From contig NZ_CP113918.1 in the NCBI RefSeq assembly GCF_029395495.1, forward strand, positions 930,001 to 994,000: a stretch of DNA of 64,000 nucleotides, read 5' to 3'. Shown one piece after another: positions 19,863 through 28,787 of this stretch (position 1 is its first letter; each line of letters starts with the position of its first letter). Under the pieces are notes generated by a model, which ran no database searches, was not told the origin of the DNA, and was given only the letters and a program-made list of their open reading frames with translations. Both the position numbers and the translations under genes were made by a program. Source of the DNA: Bifidobacterium sp. ESL0769. Lineage in GTDB: Bacteria; Actinomycetota; Actinomycetes; Actinomycetales; Bifidobacteriaceae.

Positions 19863-19936
19863 GCCCTTGTATCCCAATTGGTAGAGGAAACAGCCTCAAA
19901 ATCTGTGCAGTGTGGGTTCGAGTCCCACCAAGGGCA
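19863..19936 (+). tRNA. tRNA with anticodon CAA (Leu codon UUG), short class I form
   Basis: A 74-base cloverleaf: a perfect 7-bp acceptor (GCCCTTG/CAAGGGC), a 3-bp D stem, an anticodon arm ACAGC-CTCAAAA-TCTGT with one C/T mismatch, a 5-base variable loop (GCAGT) and a perfect T arm (GTGGG-TTCGAGT-CCCAC). Discriminator A; CCA is not encoded. The anticodon reads CAA, but a bacterial leucine tRNA should have a long variable arm, which is missing here. It may be an unusual tRNA, a mis-assigned species or a tRNA-like gene. Confidence 0.75.
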
Positions 19937-20060
19937 CGTTGAGTGGGTTTATCACTTTTGAATGATTGATATATCATAGTATCAATATCCTTATGTACTC
20001 GACATTTGTCACAAGAGACTGAGAAGGCGCGAAGACACGGGTGCAGAAGTGTTTATAGAA

Positions 20061-20840
20061 ATGGATGATGATATGGACCAGATACTGACTGATGAGGAAT
20101 TGAAGGCCGCTGCCACCGATAATATCGAATCCGGCGCAGATGAAGCCAAGGCAGAAAAAACCGAAGAAGAGGGCAAGCCGCGTCAGCGCACCGTCGTCGT
20201 GGCCGAAGACGAATCCGTGAACCGTATGGACTTGGTTGCCATGCTTGAAGACAATGGCTACAAGGTCGTCGGCGAGGCCGCCAATGGCGAGGAAGCCGTC
20301 GAACTTACCCGCAAGGAGCGCCCGGACGTCGTGTGCATGGACGTCAAAATGCCGCGTATGGATGGCATCACCGCAGCAGGCACCATTTGCGACGAGAACA
20401 TCGCCCCTGTCGTCATGCTGACCGCTTATTCCCAGCCCGATCTGGTCAAGCAGGCCACCGGCGCTGGTGCCATGGCCTACGTCACTAAGCCGTATGAGGA
20501 ATCCAAGCTGCTGCCGGCGCTGGAAGTGGCCATGGGCCGTTTCGCCGAGATCAACGATCTGCTCGACACCGTCGAAGCGAACGAAGGCAAGCTCAAGGAG
20601 ACCCAGTCCCAGCTCAAGGAAGCCGAAGAAAAGCTCAAGAAGGCCGAGGACACGCTTGAGGAGCGCAAGCTCGTCGATCGTGCCAAGGGCCTGTTGATGG
20701 ACAAGGCGGACTTCTCCGAACAGGGTGCATTCCGTTGGATCCAGAAGACTTCCATGGATCAGCGTATCCCCAAGAAGCGTCTTGCTATGGCCATCATCGC
20801 CAAGTACGGCGATCCGAAGCCGGAACCCCAGCAGCGCTGA
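20061..20840 (+). CDS. ANTAR-domain response regulator (PdtaR-like)
   Basis: About 259 residues. An acidic N-terminal extension of some 40 residues precedes the receiver domain (VVVAEDES, phosphoacceptor Asp94 in VCMDVKMP, Lys in VTKPYEE). A Lys/Glu heptad-rich coiled coil follows (about 165-200), then the RNA-binding ANTAR domain (ERKLVDRAKGLLMDKADFSE ... RIPKKRLAMAII). ANTAR proteins act as antiterminators by binding dual hexaloop RNAs. No kinase gene is adjacent. The start is uncertain between GTG 20049, ATG 20061 and ATG 20073. Confidence 0.9.
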   Translation: MDDDMDQILTDEELKAAATDNIESGADEAKAEKTEEEGKPRQRTVVVAEDESVNRMDLVAMLEDNGYKVVGEAANGEEAVELTRKERPDVVCMDVKMPRMDGITAAGTICDENIAPVVMLTAYSQPDLVKQATGAGAMAYVTKPYEESKLLPALEVAMGRFAEINDLLDTVEANEGKLKETQSQLKEAEEKLKKAEDTLEERKLVDRAKGLLMDKADFSEQGAFRWIQKTSMDQRIPKKRLAMAIIAKYGDPKPEPQQR

Positions 20841-20970
20841 GCTCAGTCATAAAATTTTATGAAGTCGCCTGTCGATTCGCCTATGAATCGGCAGGCGATA
20901 TTTGTATAGTGGATACCAACAGTGAAACAACACGGCGTATAAAACAGCGATTACAAGGAACAGCGAACTT

Positions 20971-23900
20971 ATGAGTGACAATGAAAGCTTGAAGAAAGCG
21001 AACGATACCGCGAAAGCCGGCAATAGCGACAAGATGAGTAACCCAGACAAAGCTGAAGGCACCTCGAAAGCGAACGGTTCGATAGAATCGTCAGAAAATA
21101 CCGCAAAATCCAAAGGCAAGCTTCTGGTGGTGGATGGCCATTCCCTCGCTTTCCGCGCCTTTTTCGCCCTCCCTGTGGAAAGCTTCTCCACCTCCACCGG
21201 TCAACCGACCAATGCCGTATGGGGATTTTCGACCATGCTTGCGCAGGTGCTCGATAACGAGAAGCCCGATCATCTCGCTGTCGCCTTCGATATGGCAGGC
21301 GGCACGTTCCGTAACAAGATGCTGCCGCAATACAAAGGAACCAGAGATGCGGCACCTGAGGAGCTTCTGAGTCAGCTGCCGATTATCCAGGACCTGCTCA
21401 AGGCGTTGGGTGTCAAATACGTGGAGAAGAAGGGCTACGAAGGTGACGACATCATCGGCACCATGGCCACGATGGGCGAGCACGCCGGCTACAAGACGCT
21501 CGTGCTTTCCGGCGATCGCGACGCCTTCCAGCTGATCGACGACGATATCACCGTGCTCTATCCCGGCCATCATTTCAAGGACTTGAAGCACATGACCCCG
21601 GACGCCATCGTCGAAAAATACCATGTCACCCCGCAGCAATACCCGGATTTGGCGGCCATGCGCGGCGAGACTGCCGACAATATTCCCGGCGTTCCGGGCG
21701 TGGGCGATGGATACGCGGCCAAGTGGATCAACCAATACGGCGGGCTCGAAGGCATCATCGAGCACGCCGACGAACTGCCCGGCAAGAAAGGGCAGGCGCT
21801 GCGCGACAACATCGACCAGGTCAAGCTCAACCGTCGCGTCAACGCTGTTTTACGCGATATCGACCTCGGAGCCACCATCGATGACTTCACGCTCGGCGGT
21901 ATGGATATGAACAAGGTCAACGAGGTCTTCTCCAAGCTCCAGTTCAGCAACCGGTCGAAGAACAGGCTGGTCAAGTCCTTCAATGGCGGGGTCATGCCGG
22001 CAAATGCAGATTCGGCGGCTGGAGCGGCCGCGGCTGATGCCGACGATGATGAGCCGATTATCAAGAATCCTCATGTCACCGAAATCCGCAATGCCGGAGA
22101 ACTTGGCGACTGGATCAACGCACACATCTCGTCGGTGTATCCCGCAGGTAAAATCAACCCCGATCTGATTATTCAGACTTTTGGCGAAAAGGATGATGGC
22201 TCGGAAGACGGCGGCCATTCGGGCATCAAACCGAATGATGATTCCGGCCAGACTTCCATCGAAAAGCAAAACAGCTACGATGCCGAGGTTCGTGCTGCGG
22301 AAAAGGCGGATGAACAGGCCATCATCGACGGTGCCAAAGGGCCGGAACTAGTCGATCGTGATATGTGTTGCTCTGAAAAGGTCGATCATTCTTGGGTGCT
22401 ATACGCGACCGGGCGTTCCAAGCCGGGAAACGCGAAACTGGAAACCGTGATGCTGTTGGCCGATAACGAGGCGGCGATGATCGGTGAAGGCACCATCGAT
22501 GACGCCATGAGTTCGGCGTTGCAGTTCCTGTTGGATGTCTTCCATACCTCGATGGTGGTGCACGGATACAAGGAACATCTGCATATGCTGGCTTCGGCCG
22601 GTGTGACCATGCGGCGACCGCTTTTCGACACCAAGCTTGCCGGTTATCTGGTGCATCCGGATTTCCATGCCGAAACGCTTGGAAAGGCCGCTGAACATTT
22701 CCTCGGTCTCATTGAGGACAGCAAGCCCAAACAAACTCAGGGCGAACTTGATTTTGGCGGTGAAGAGGAAGCGGACAGTGACGACGACGCTCCGAAAGAG
22801 GAACAGCAAGAAGCTGTGAAGGATGTCGCCATCGTCCGGGCGCTCGCCGATTTCCTGAAGGCTCCGATTGATCAACGTAAGCAGTATGGACTGCTGCGCT
22901 CCATCGAACTGCCGGTTTCCCAAGTGCTTTACGGCATCGAGGACGCCGGTGCGAAAGTGGACCTGGGGCGCTTGCACGAGCTGCTCGACGGGTTTGCGGC
23001 TGATGCCGATCAGGCCCAGCAGATTGCCTTTGAGGCGGCCGGCCACGATCTCAATCTGCAAAGCCCGAAGCAACTGCAGGCGGTCTTGTTCGACGAAATG
23101 GGTCTTAAGCCATCGCGAAAGACCAAAACCGGTTCGTACACCACCAATGCTGCCACGCTGCAGAACCTGTATGTCAAGTATGCCGAGGATGAGAAGGCCA
23201 GTAATTTCCTTGGTGCGCTACTTCGTCACCGTGAGACCAATAAGTTGAAGCAGATTGCGCAGACCCTGCTGGAAGCCGTCAACCCCAAGGACGGCAGGAT
23301 CCACACCACTTTCGAGCAGACCGTCGCGGCCACCGGGCGCTTGAGCTCGGTCGATCCGAACCTGCAGAACATCCCTAACCGCAACGCCACCGGCCGCGAA
23401 ATCCGTTCGGCGTTCGTGCCGGGAGAGGGCTTCGAATCGCTGCTGAGCTGCGATTATTCGCAGGTCGAACTGCGCATTATGGCCGACCTTTCCGGTGACG
23501 AATCGCTGATCGAAGCGTTCAAGTCCGGCGCAGACTTTCACCGCTATGTGGCCAGTCTTGTGTATGACATTCCGGTCGACGAAATCACTTCCGACCAGCG
23601 CAGCCACGTCAAGGCGATGAGCTACGGGCTGGCCTACGGACTGAGTACATACGGGCTTTCGCAACAGCTCAAGATCAGCCCGGCCGAGGCCGATGTGCTG
23701 AAATCCAAGTATTTCGCCACGTTCGGCAAGGTGCACGACTATCTGGAATCGCTCGTCGCCACCGCGCGTGAGAAAGGCTATACGGAGACGATGTTCGGTC
23801 GCCGCCGTTACTTCCCGGGGCTCAATTCCACTCGTCGCCAAGTGCGGGATGCTGCTGAACGCGCGGCGCTCAACGCGCCGATTCAAGGGTCTGCCGCCGA

Positions 23901-24129
23901 TATTATGAAGATCGCCATGATTCGCGCCGATTATGCACTTCGTGAGGCCGGGGTCAAAAGCCGTGTCATCCTGCAGATTCACGACGAACTTGTGCTGGAA
24001 GTTGCGCCGGGGGAGAGTGAGCAGGTGAGTGATTTGGTGCGTAACGCTATGGAGCACGCCGTCGACCTGGCCGTGCCGCTGGATGTCTCCATCGGCATCG
24101 GCTCCGATTGGCAGGCCGCTGCGCACTGA
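20971..24129 (+). CDS. polA: DNA polymerase I
   Basis: 1052 residues. After a 47-residue Ser/Lys/Asn-rich extension the 5' nuclease domain begins (LLVVDGHSLAFRAFFAL; GVPGVGDGYAAKW). The middle region is acidic and divergent and lacks the DxE proofreading motif I could look for, so 3'-5' exonuclease activity is probably lost. The polymerase domain has motif A DYSQVELRIMADLSGDE (about 827), motif B RSHVKAMSYGLAYG and motif C QIHDELVLE (about 1001). It fills gaps and removes RNA primers. An acidic insertion (EEEADSDDDAPKEEQQE) lies near 590. Confidence 0.96.
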   Translation: MSDNESLKKANDTAKAGNSDKMSNPDKAEGTSKANGSIESSENTAKSKGKLLVVDGHSLAFRAFFALPVESFSTSTGQPTNAVWGFSTMLAQVLDNEKPDHLAVAFDMAGGTFRNKMLPQYKGTRDAAPEELLSQLPIIQDLLKALGVKYVEKKGYEGDDIIGTMATMGEHAGYKTLVLSGDRDAFQLIDDDITVLYPGHHFKDLKHMTPDAIVEKYHVTPQQYPDLAAMRGETADNIPGVPGVGDGYAAKWINQYGGLEGIIEHADELPGKKGQALRDNIDQVKLNRRVNAVLRDIDLGATIDDFTLGGMDMNKVNEVFSKLQFSNRSKNRLVKSFNGGVMPANADSAAGAAAADADDDEPIIKNPHVTEIRNAGELGDWINAHISSVYPAGKINPDLIIQTFGEKDDGSEDGGHSGIKPNDDSGQTSIEKQNSYDAEVRAAEKADEQAIIDGAKGPELVDRDMCCSEKVDHSWVLYATGRSKPGNAKLETVMLLADNEAAMIGEGTIDDAMSSALQFLLDVFHTSMVVHGYKEHLHMLASAGVTMRRPLFDTKLAGYLVHPDFHAETLGKAAEHFLGLIEDSKPKQTQGELDFGGEEEADSDDDAPKEEQQEAVKDVAIVRALADFLKAPIDQRKQYGLLRSIELPVSQVLYGIEDAGAKVDLGRLHELLDGFAADADQAQQIAFEAAGHDLNLQSPKQLQAVLFDEMGLKPSRKTKTGSYTTNAATLQNLYVKYAEDEKASNFLGALLRHRETNKLKQIAQTLLEAVNPKDGRIHTTFEQTVAATGRLSSVDPNLQNIPNRNATGREIRSAFVPGEGFESLLSCDYSQVELRIMADLSGDESLIEAFKSGADFHRYVASLVYDIPVDEITSDQRSHVKAMSYGLAYGLSTYGLSQQLKISPAEADVLKSKYFATFGKVHDYLESLVATAREKGYTETMFGRRRYFPGLNSTRRQVRDAAERAALNAPIQGSAADIMKIAMIRADYALREAGVKSRVILQIHDELVLEVAPGESEQVSDLVRNAMEHAVDLAVPLDVSIGIGSDWQAAAH

Positions 24130-24248
24130 TGGTGGGCTAGCGTCTGGCGGAAACTGCTGATATGGCTCGTCTCCGGTAGTCGTTACCGCTCAATCTGTTT
24201 GAGGCTGGTATTTTTGAACCCGCACGCCAGCTGGTAAAAGTGTTTGAC

Positions 24249-24280
24249 GATGGCTCTATTGTGGAAGCAATGGAGCCATC
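24249..24280 (+). terminator. Hairpin after polA
   Basis: A 13-bp stem (GATGGCTCTATTG with CAATGGAGCCATC, one G-U pair) and a 6-base loop, 120 bases after the polA stop. No T-run follows, so its strength is uncertain. Confidence 0.5.
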
Positions 24281-24412
24281 TTGCGTAGATGCTCGAAAGC
24301 GTGACGAAGCTGTTTCATGAGTGATGTCAGTTTTGGTCGCGTGCTCGATTGTCGGTATTGGTTGAAATGGATTGTCAATAGTTCAGAAGATGGCTAATAG
24401 TTCGGAGGAAAC

Positions 24413-25291
24413 ATGTCAGAGAAGAAGAAGCCAAGGCTTGCTGAAGTCGTCGAAGTACTGGAACAGCTGTATCCGCTCAAATATGCCGAGGATTGGGACT
24501 TTCCAGGGCTGATAGTCGGCGATTTGAACGATACCGTCGGCAAGATTGTCTTCGCCGCGGACCCGACCATGGCCGTGGTCGACAAAGCGATTGCGATGGA
24601 TGCCAATCTACTCATCTGCCATCATCCGCTGTTCTTCCGCGCGGTTCACGAGGTTTCCGGGCTTGGTGTTCATGGGGCCATCGCCGGAAAACTGTATCGT
24701 GCGCACTGTGGGCTGTGGGTCGGGCACACCAACGCCGATGTCGCCTACCGTGGGGTCGCCCAGGCCGCGGCCGATGCGTTCGGATTGCAGGATCAAACGC
24801 CACTGGTGTCTGCTGGCGAGGAAAATGGTCATGCCATAGGGCTCGGGCGTGTCGGTACTCTAGCGGAGCCAATGACGTTGCGTGTGTTTGCCGAACGCGT
24901 TGCAGCGGAAGTACCAAAGACGAATTATGGTATTCAGGTTGCAGGCGATTTGGATGCTGACGTTCAGAAGATTGCCGTGTTGCCCGGTTCTGGGGATTCC
25001 GATTTCGACGAAGTGCGGGAAAGCAGTGCCGACGTCTATGTGACCAGCGACTTGCGCCATCACCCGGCCACAGACGCGCTGCAACAGGCCTGTTATGAAG
25101 CGACGCTCAACCATGCCACGATGAAGCCAGCACTCATCAACACGCCACATTCGGCCATCGAGTCGATGTGGTTCAGGTATGCGCTTGACGATATCGCCGA
25201 TGGAGTTGAGAAGGCCACTGGTTTCCGGCCTGAGACGGAACGCGTCGGTATCGTCACTGACCCATGGCAACTGGTGCTTGGGCGGAACTAG
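24413..25291 (+). CDS. Nif3-like dinuclear metal centre protein
   Basis: 292 residues. The family's metal ligands appear as ICHHPLFF near residue 65, the HTNADVAYRG segment, and a C-terminal strand NTPHSAIESMW. These proteins form toroidal hexamers with a two-metal site; a role like GTP cyclohydrolase I type 2 has been proposed for some, but function is generally unproven. GGAGGAAAC precedes the ATG directly. It sits between polA and a Nudix gene in the same direction. Confidence 0.87.
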   Translation: MSEKKKPRLAEVVEVLEQLYPLKYAEDWDFPGLIVGDLNDTVGKIVFAADPTMAVVDKAIAMDANLLICHHPLFFRAVHEVSGLGVHGAIAGKLYRAHCGLWVGHTNADVAYRGVAQAAADAFGLQDQTPLVSAGEENGHAIGLGRVGTLAEPMTLRVFAERVAAEVPKTNYGIQVAGDLDADVQKIAVLPGSGDSDFDEVRESSADVYVTSDLRHHPATDALQQACYEATLNHATMKPALINTPHSAIESMWFRYALDDIADGVEKATGFRPETERVGIVTDPWQLVLGRN

Positions 25292-25454
25292 TCATCAAGT
25301 ATCTGTTGGAATATACCGTGTGGGTTGGTGTATCTAGTTCTGCTTTGGCTTGTATGTTTTTGTTCTACATTGATGAAAAGTAGTTGATATTAATATATTC
25401 GTATATTGAGGTTCATCTACGTCAAAAGTGGAGATGGGGAAGTTGGGAAGAATA

Positions 25455-26111
25455 ATGGATGTAGAAATGACAGAATCTATCCGCAAGCGGGTCAATAAGC
25501 GTTTGCAGGACTCGACCGACGGTGTCAACATGGAAGCCCCGGTACGCTTGATTTCCAGCGAAACCGTCTACCGTGGGGCCATTTTCCATATTGATGACCG
25601 CAGGCTGGCGCTCGCGAAAACCGACGGTGGGGAAGTGCCAGTGCGCCGGCAGATTCTGGTCCATCCGCAGGCAGTGGTGATGCTGGTTCACGACGAAGTC
25701 CGGGACAAGTATATGCTGGAACGCGAATATCGTGTCGGTCCAAATAAATTTACTTACGGTTTTCCAGCGGGACTGATGGAAGACGGCGAAAAACCCGAGG
25801 TTTCAGCGTTGCGTGAGCTGCAAGAGGAAACGGGAGTCGTGCCGAAAGACGAGAATTCGGTGCGGCTTGAACGTGTCGGTGATTTCTATTCCTCCGGCGG
25901 CATGACCAACGAACTGGCGCATATTTTCGTGATTCACCTGTCGGCATGGAAGCAGGAATCGCGTCATTTCGACAAGGATGAACACGTTCAGTCCACGTGG
26001 GTGACGTGGGAGGAACTGACCGGCATCGGCATTCAGGCTGCGGATTCCACCATCGCCATCCAGCACGAGGAGATTCGTCGGTTGCGCGAGCGGTTGGCAG
26101 CTGGGAAGTAA
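25455..26111 (+). CDS. Nudix hydrolase, ADP-ribose pyrophosphatase-like
   Basis: About 218 residues. The Nudix box reads GLMEDGEKPEVSALRELQEETGV, with the catalytic Glu pair, and a Gly/Pro region ahead (YGFPAG) typical of ADP-ribose pyrophosphatases. The N-terminal strand-rich part (SSETVYRGAIFHIDDRR) matches the NudF/ADPRase domain-swapping region. It would hydrolyse ADP-ribose or a related nucleoside diphosphate. ATG at 25455 follows GGGAAGA; earlier starts (GTG 25428, ATG 25434) are possible. Confidence 0.88.
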   Translation: MDVEMTESIRKRVNKRLQDSTDGVNMEAPVRLISSETVYRGAIFHIDDRRLALAKTDGGEVPVRRQILVHPQAVVMLVHDEVRDKYMLEREYRVGPNKFTYGFPAGLMEDGEKPEVSALRELQEETGVVPKDENSVRLERVGDFYSSGGMTNELAHIFVIHLSAWKQESRHFDKDEHVQSTWVTWEELTGIGIQAADSTIAIQHEEIRRLRERLAAGK

Positions 26112-26334
26112 CGGTACGATTTTCGATATAGTGGCCATCTGCTCGTATGCTGGCGGAACTAAGACTATGGCTCCACTTCATGGCATATTACGAAAATAAT
26201 TTGGTCAGGAAAGCATCAACGAAACGAAGTTTTGAATAATCGTCAATCCAATATTCCAATATTGATGTTGTTTTAATGCGGATGGAAAGAGAGGACCGAA
26301 CCTTCTCTGACCGGGTTTCCTGCATGCCTCTCCT

Positions 26335-27528
26335 TTACTGAGTGGCTGCGATACGCGAATGCATGCGGTGGTTCTTGTCGACCGAAGACGGGATGGTGTC
26401 GGCGACATGGGCGGTGGCCAAGTCTGGTGAAGTCTCTTCCTGGTCGATATGCATGACCTGCTCGGCGATACGATCGGCTTCGATGGCCGCTATCTGACGC
26501 GAGAACATGATGAACCAGCCGAGGAACACGAGGCCGGCCAGTGCCTCGACGTTGGTCATCGTGTTGGCACCCATCAACCATTGCGCGAGCACGACGCCGC
26601 AGACGGCGATGGCAAGATAGCCGGCTGCGTAAATGGCGAGGGAAAGCTGCGGTGCAAGCCAGGGGAGCGTAAGCAGAAGCAGACCCATGACGACGACGAT
26701 GCCGCGGGCGAAAACATTGTGGAGGATGGGATGCGGCGTATAGCGGAATGTTCCGATGCCTATAAAGGCGATGCCGGAGAAGGCAAGCATGATCGAAAGG
26801 CAGATGAGACGCGCTTTGTAGTGTTTGATGTGGCTGGAACGCAGCGGGCCTTGCTCCTGATGCCATTCGCGGCGCTGGCGGTATGAGGTCACGAGTTCGG
26901 AAATGGCGAAGTAACTGACGATGATGATGCAGATGCCAGCGAGAATCAGCGTCGAGTTGAACATGTGCGCGGCGAAGGTGGTGCGGTCGCCGAGCTGCGA
27001 GAAATTGTTGGTGTACCAGTTCGGATCGTCTGTGGTCAGGCCCGCGACGCTCACGCCGGCGACCACAAAAAGCGGCAACAGACCGGCCAGTGTTTTGGCG
27101 TCCATCAGTTCTGCTTGCACAAAGGTGACGTACCCGGCGATGCCTGCAAAGCCGGCACACATGGGGATGATGTATTCAAGGAACATCGTGCCCATCAGGT
27201 TGTTGGCCATGCTCAGGATTGCGAATGAGGTGAGGAACAGCGTGGAGGCATAAACCGTCGCAAGGGCGAGGATTTCGACCAGGCGGCGCAGGATTTCTAT
27301 CCAGCGGTTGTGGGTATTGAGCGAGCTCGAGCGCCGTGCGTAGCCGAAGATAAAGGAAATGGTGCCGCACGCGGCGATGATGATGGAGGCGATGACGAAC
27401 TGCCGACGGCTGATCATCCATGCGGCCGGCAGTAGCGAGACGCACAGCTCCATGATACTCGCTCCCGCGATGGCGCAGATGATGAAGGAGACGAGCCCCG
27501 AGGTCTCCGTGCGCTGATGCAGTCCCAT
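26335..27528 (-). CDS. Polytopic membrane protein, DUF998-like
   Basis: 397 residues with roughly nine or ten hydrophobic segments. A loop followed by FSQLGDRTTFAAHMFNSTLILAGI resembles the DUF998 pattern (S-L-G ... F-N-x-x-L-I-L-x-G), hence the tentative family. The last 45 residues are hydrophilic with several His. No transporter or enzyme motif was found. Its upstream region (toward 27914) contains repeated CGAACGC words. Function unknown. Confidence 0.6.
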   Translation of the reverse strand: MGLHQRTETSGLVSFIICAIAGASIMELCVSLLPAAWMISRRQFVIASIIIAACGTISFIFGYARRSSSLNTHNRWIEILRRLVEILALATVYASTLFLTSFAILSMANNLMGTMFLEYIIPMCAGFAGIAGYVTFVQAELMDAKTLAGLLPLFVVAGVSVAGLTTDDPNWYTNNFSQLGDRTTFAAHMFNSTLILAGICIIIVSYFAISELVTSYRQRREWHQEQGPLRSSHIKHYKARLICLSIMLAFSGIAFIGIGTFRYTPHPILHNVFARGIVVVMGLLLLTLPWLAPQLSLAIYAAGYLAIAVCGVVLAQWLMGANTMTNVEALAGLVFLGWFIMFSRQIAAIEADRIAEQVMHIDQEETSPDLATAHVADTIPSSVDKNHRMHSRIAATQ

Positions 27529-27914
27529 TGTTATTCGTTACCCTTCGTCATCTTTTGTTGTGGCTTGTGTTTTTGCTGCCATATTCGCAGCTTACCCACT
27601 AGCGTTCGTTTTTTCGTCGGCGTTCGTGTTTGTGGTCTGTTTGCTAGCGTTCGCATTTTCGTGAGTCACGTTCGCGACTCATCCGTTGACGTTGCGTTTC
27701 CGCAAGTATCGGTGTTTATATCTGTTCGCTTACCGTGTTTCGTGGTTCGCGTTCGTGAGCGTTCATGCGTTATTGTTTTGTTCGTGGACGTTTGCGCTTT
27801 GCAGTTCCTGTCCTCCCGCTTGCGTGCCATATTATATGCCGTTGTCTATCTTAGCGAGTCGCATGGCCGGGGTTGCGCTATACTTATTATTTGTGCTTTG
27901 TTTTACGGGCACAT
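27529..27914. other. GT-rich intergenic region with repeated GCGTTCG
   Basis: About 385 bases between the membrane-protein gene and tRNA-Pro. The plus strand is biased to T and G and carries GCGTTCG at 27602, 27620, 27647 and 27749 plus a related CGTTCG at 27669. Frames through it look like random translation (Val, Phe, Cys, Arg), so I call it non-coding. It must hold the promoter of the tRNA and of the divergent gene. Confidence 0.5.
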
Positions 27915-27988
27915 CGGGATGTAGCGCAGTTTGGTAGCGCGCCTGCTTTGGGAGCAGGATGTCGCAGGTTCGAATCCTGTCATCCCGA
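27915..27988 (+). tRNA. tRNA-Pro (anticodon TGG)
   Basis: A 74-base cloverleaf: acceptor CGGGATG/CATCCCG, D arm, anticodon arm CCTGC-TTTGGGA-GCAGG giving anticodon TGG, and T arm CAGG-TTCGAAT-CCTG. Discriminator A; no encoded CCA. The accessory LXG cassette begins about 140 bases downstream, so this tRNA may mark the edge of the variable region. Confidence 0.95.
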
Positions 27989-28127
27989 CTGAAATCGTTG
28001 AAATTTCAACGGCCCGACACATGTTTTCGCCGGTATCCCTAATTTTATCGTTATTGGGTGCGATATATTTTGTATTGATTTCTGTCATTTTATGTTATTG
28101 TTGATTGGTGTCTGCAGGGGGTGTCTT

Positions 28128-28401
28128 ATGGCTGAAGGAACCATCAAATCGAGCACAGCCGGTGCACAAGAGGCGATTGGAGAGTTGACGGGGCTTTGAC
28201 GCCTCGGGTTTCGCGAACCAATCGGTGAATTTCGGGTCGAGCACGGTGCCTGGAATGTTTTCGGGGCGTGATGTAGGCAACGCGCTGATGGACAATGTGT
28301 CCGCTGCCGTGTCGTGTGTGCTGGAGCAGGCCAACAAGTTCCCACAGATTGCGAATGTCATCGAGGAATGTGATGTGGATGTCGCGAGGAGGTGGAAATA
28401 G
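28128..28401 (+). CDS. WXG100-like T7SS partner, frame broken at CTT TGA C
   Basis: ATG at 28128 follows AGGGGG by 7 bases. The first frame gives 23 codons (MAEGTIKSST ... IGELTGL) and stops with TGA at 28197. Continuing in the +1 frame from GAC at 28198 gives 67 more codons (DASGFANQSVNFGSSTVPG ... DVDVARRWK) to TAG at 28401. The joined product has 90 residues, the size of DUF3130/SACOL2603-type small proteins that accompany LXG toxins. The junction CTT TGA C is the same heptamer used for +1 frameshifting in bacterial release factor 2 genes. Either programmed frameshifting or a simple indel would explain it. Confidence 0.6.
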
Positions 28402-28403
28402 GG

Positions 28404-28787
28404 ATGGGATATTATTCGCGACACGAATCACCGAATTTTGGCCATTGTGCTGGCGACGACGGAGAGGATCTCGAACAGGTAAGGAGCCTTGAACCGCGCC
28501 GGGAGAATCTTGAGGACCTGAGTCGTCGGACTATTGTGCGTGGAGAGGCGTTCGTTGGGGAGTATTCAGCGTACGTTCGACAGGCGTGCGGCCTGTATAC
28601 GCAGAACGGCCATCTTTCTTCTCACACGCAGGCGCAGCTGGACATTATTCGGAATGTGGAACGGGACGTGCGCATGACTTCCAAGATCGGCGAAGAGGAG
28701 CTTGCCCGGTCCTGTCGTCAAGCCTCGATACGTATACAGAATGAGGCCGACGCGCTGCTCCGGGGAGGAAAGGGGCAGCGATGGTAG
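28404..28787 (+). CDS. Small helical partner of an LXG effector
   Basis: About 127 residues, hydrophilic and predicted mostly helical from residue 35 on, with no signal peptide or membrane segment. ATG at 28404 lies 11 bases after AGGAGG, and the gene overlaps the LXG gene by 7 bases. Position and size match the second small adaptor (DUF3958-like) that lies between the WXG100-like gene and the toxin gene in LXG operons. I do not recognise the sequence itself; the role as adaptor or chaperone for export is inferred from position. Confidence 0.5.
   Translation: MGYYSRHESPNFGHCAGDDGEDLEQVRSLEPRRENLEDLSRRTIVRGEAFVGEYSAYVRQACGLYTQNGHLSSHTQAQLDIIRNVERDVRMTSKIGEEELARSCRQASIRIQNEADALLRGGKGQRW

Noticed and set aside
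27517..27924. A 135-codon frame in the GT-rich region before tRNA-Pro
   Set aside because: The product is Cys/Val/Phe/Arg-rich with no ribosome site, and it runs into the tRNA gene.
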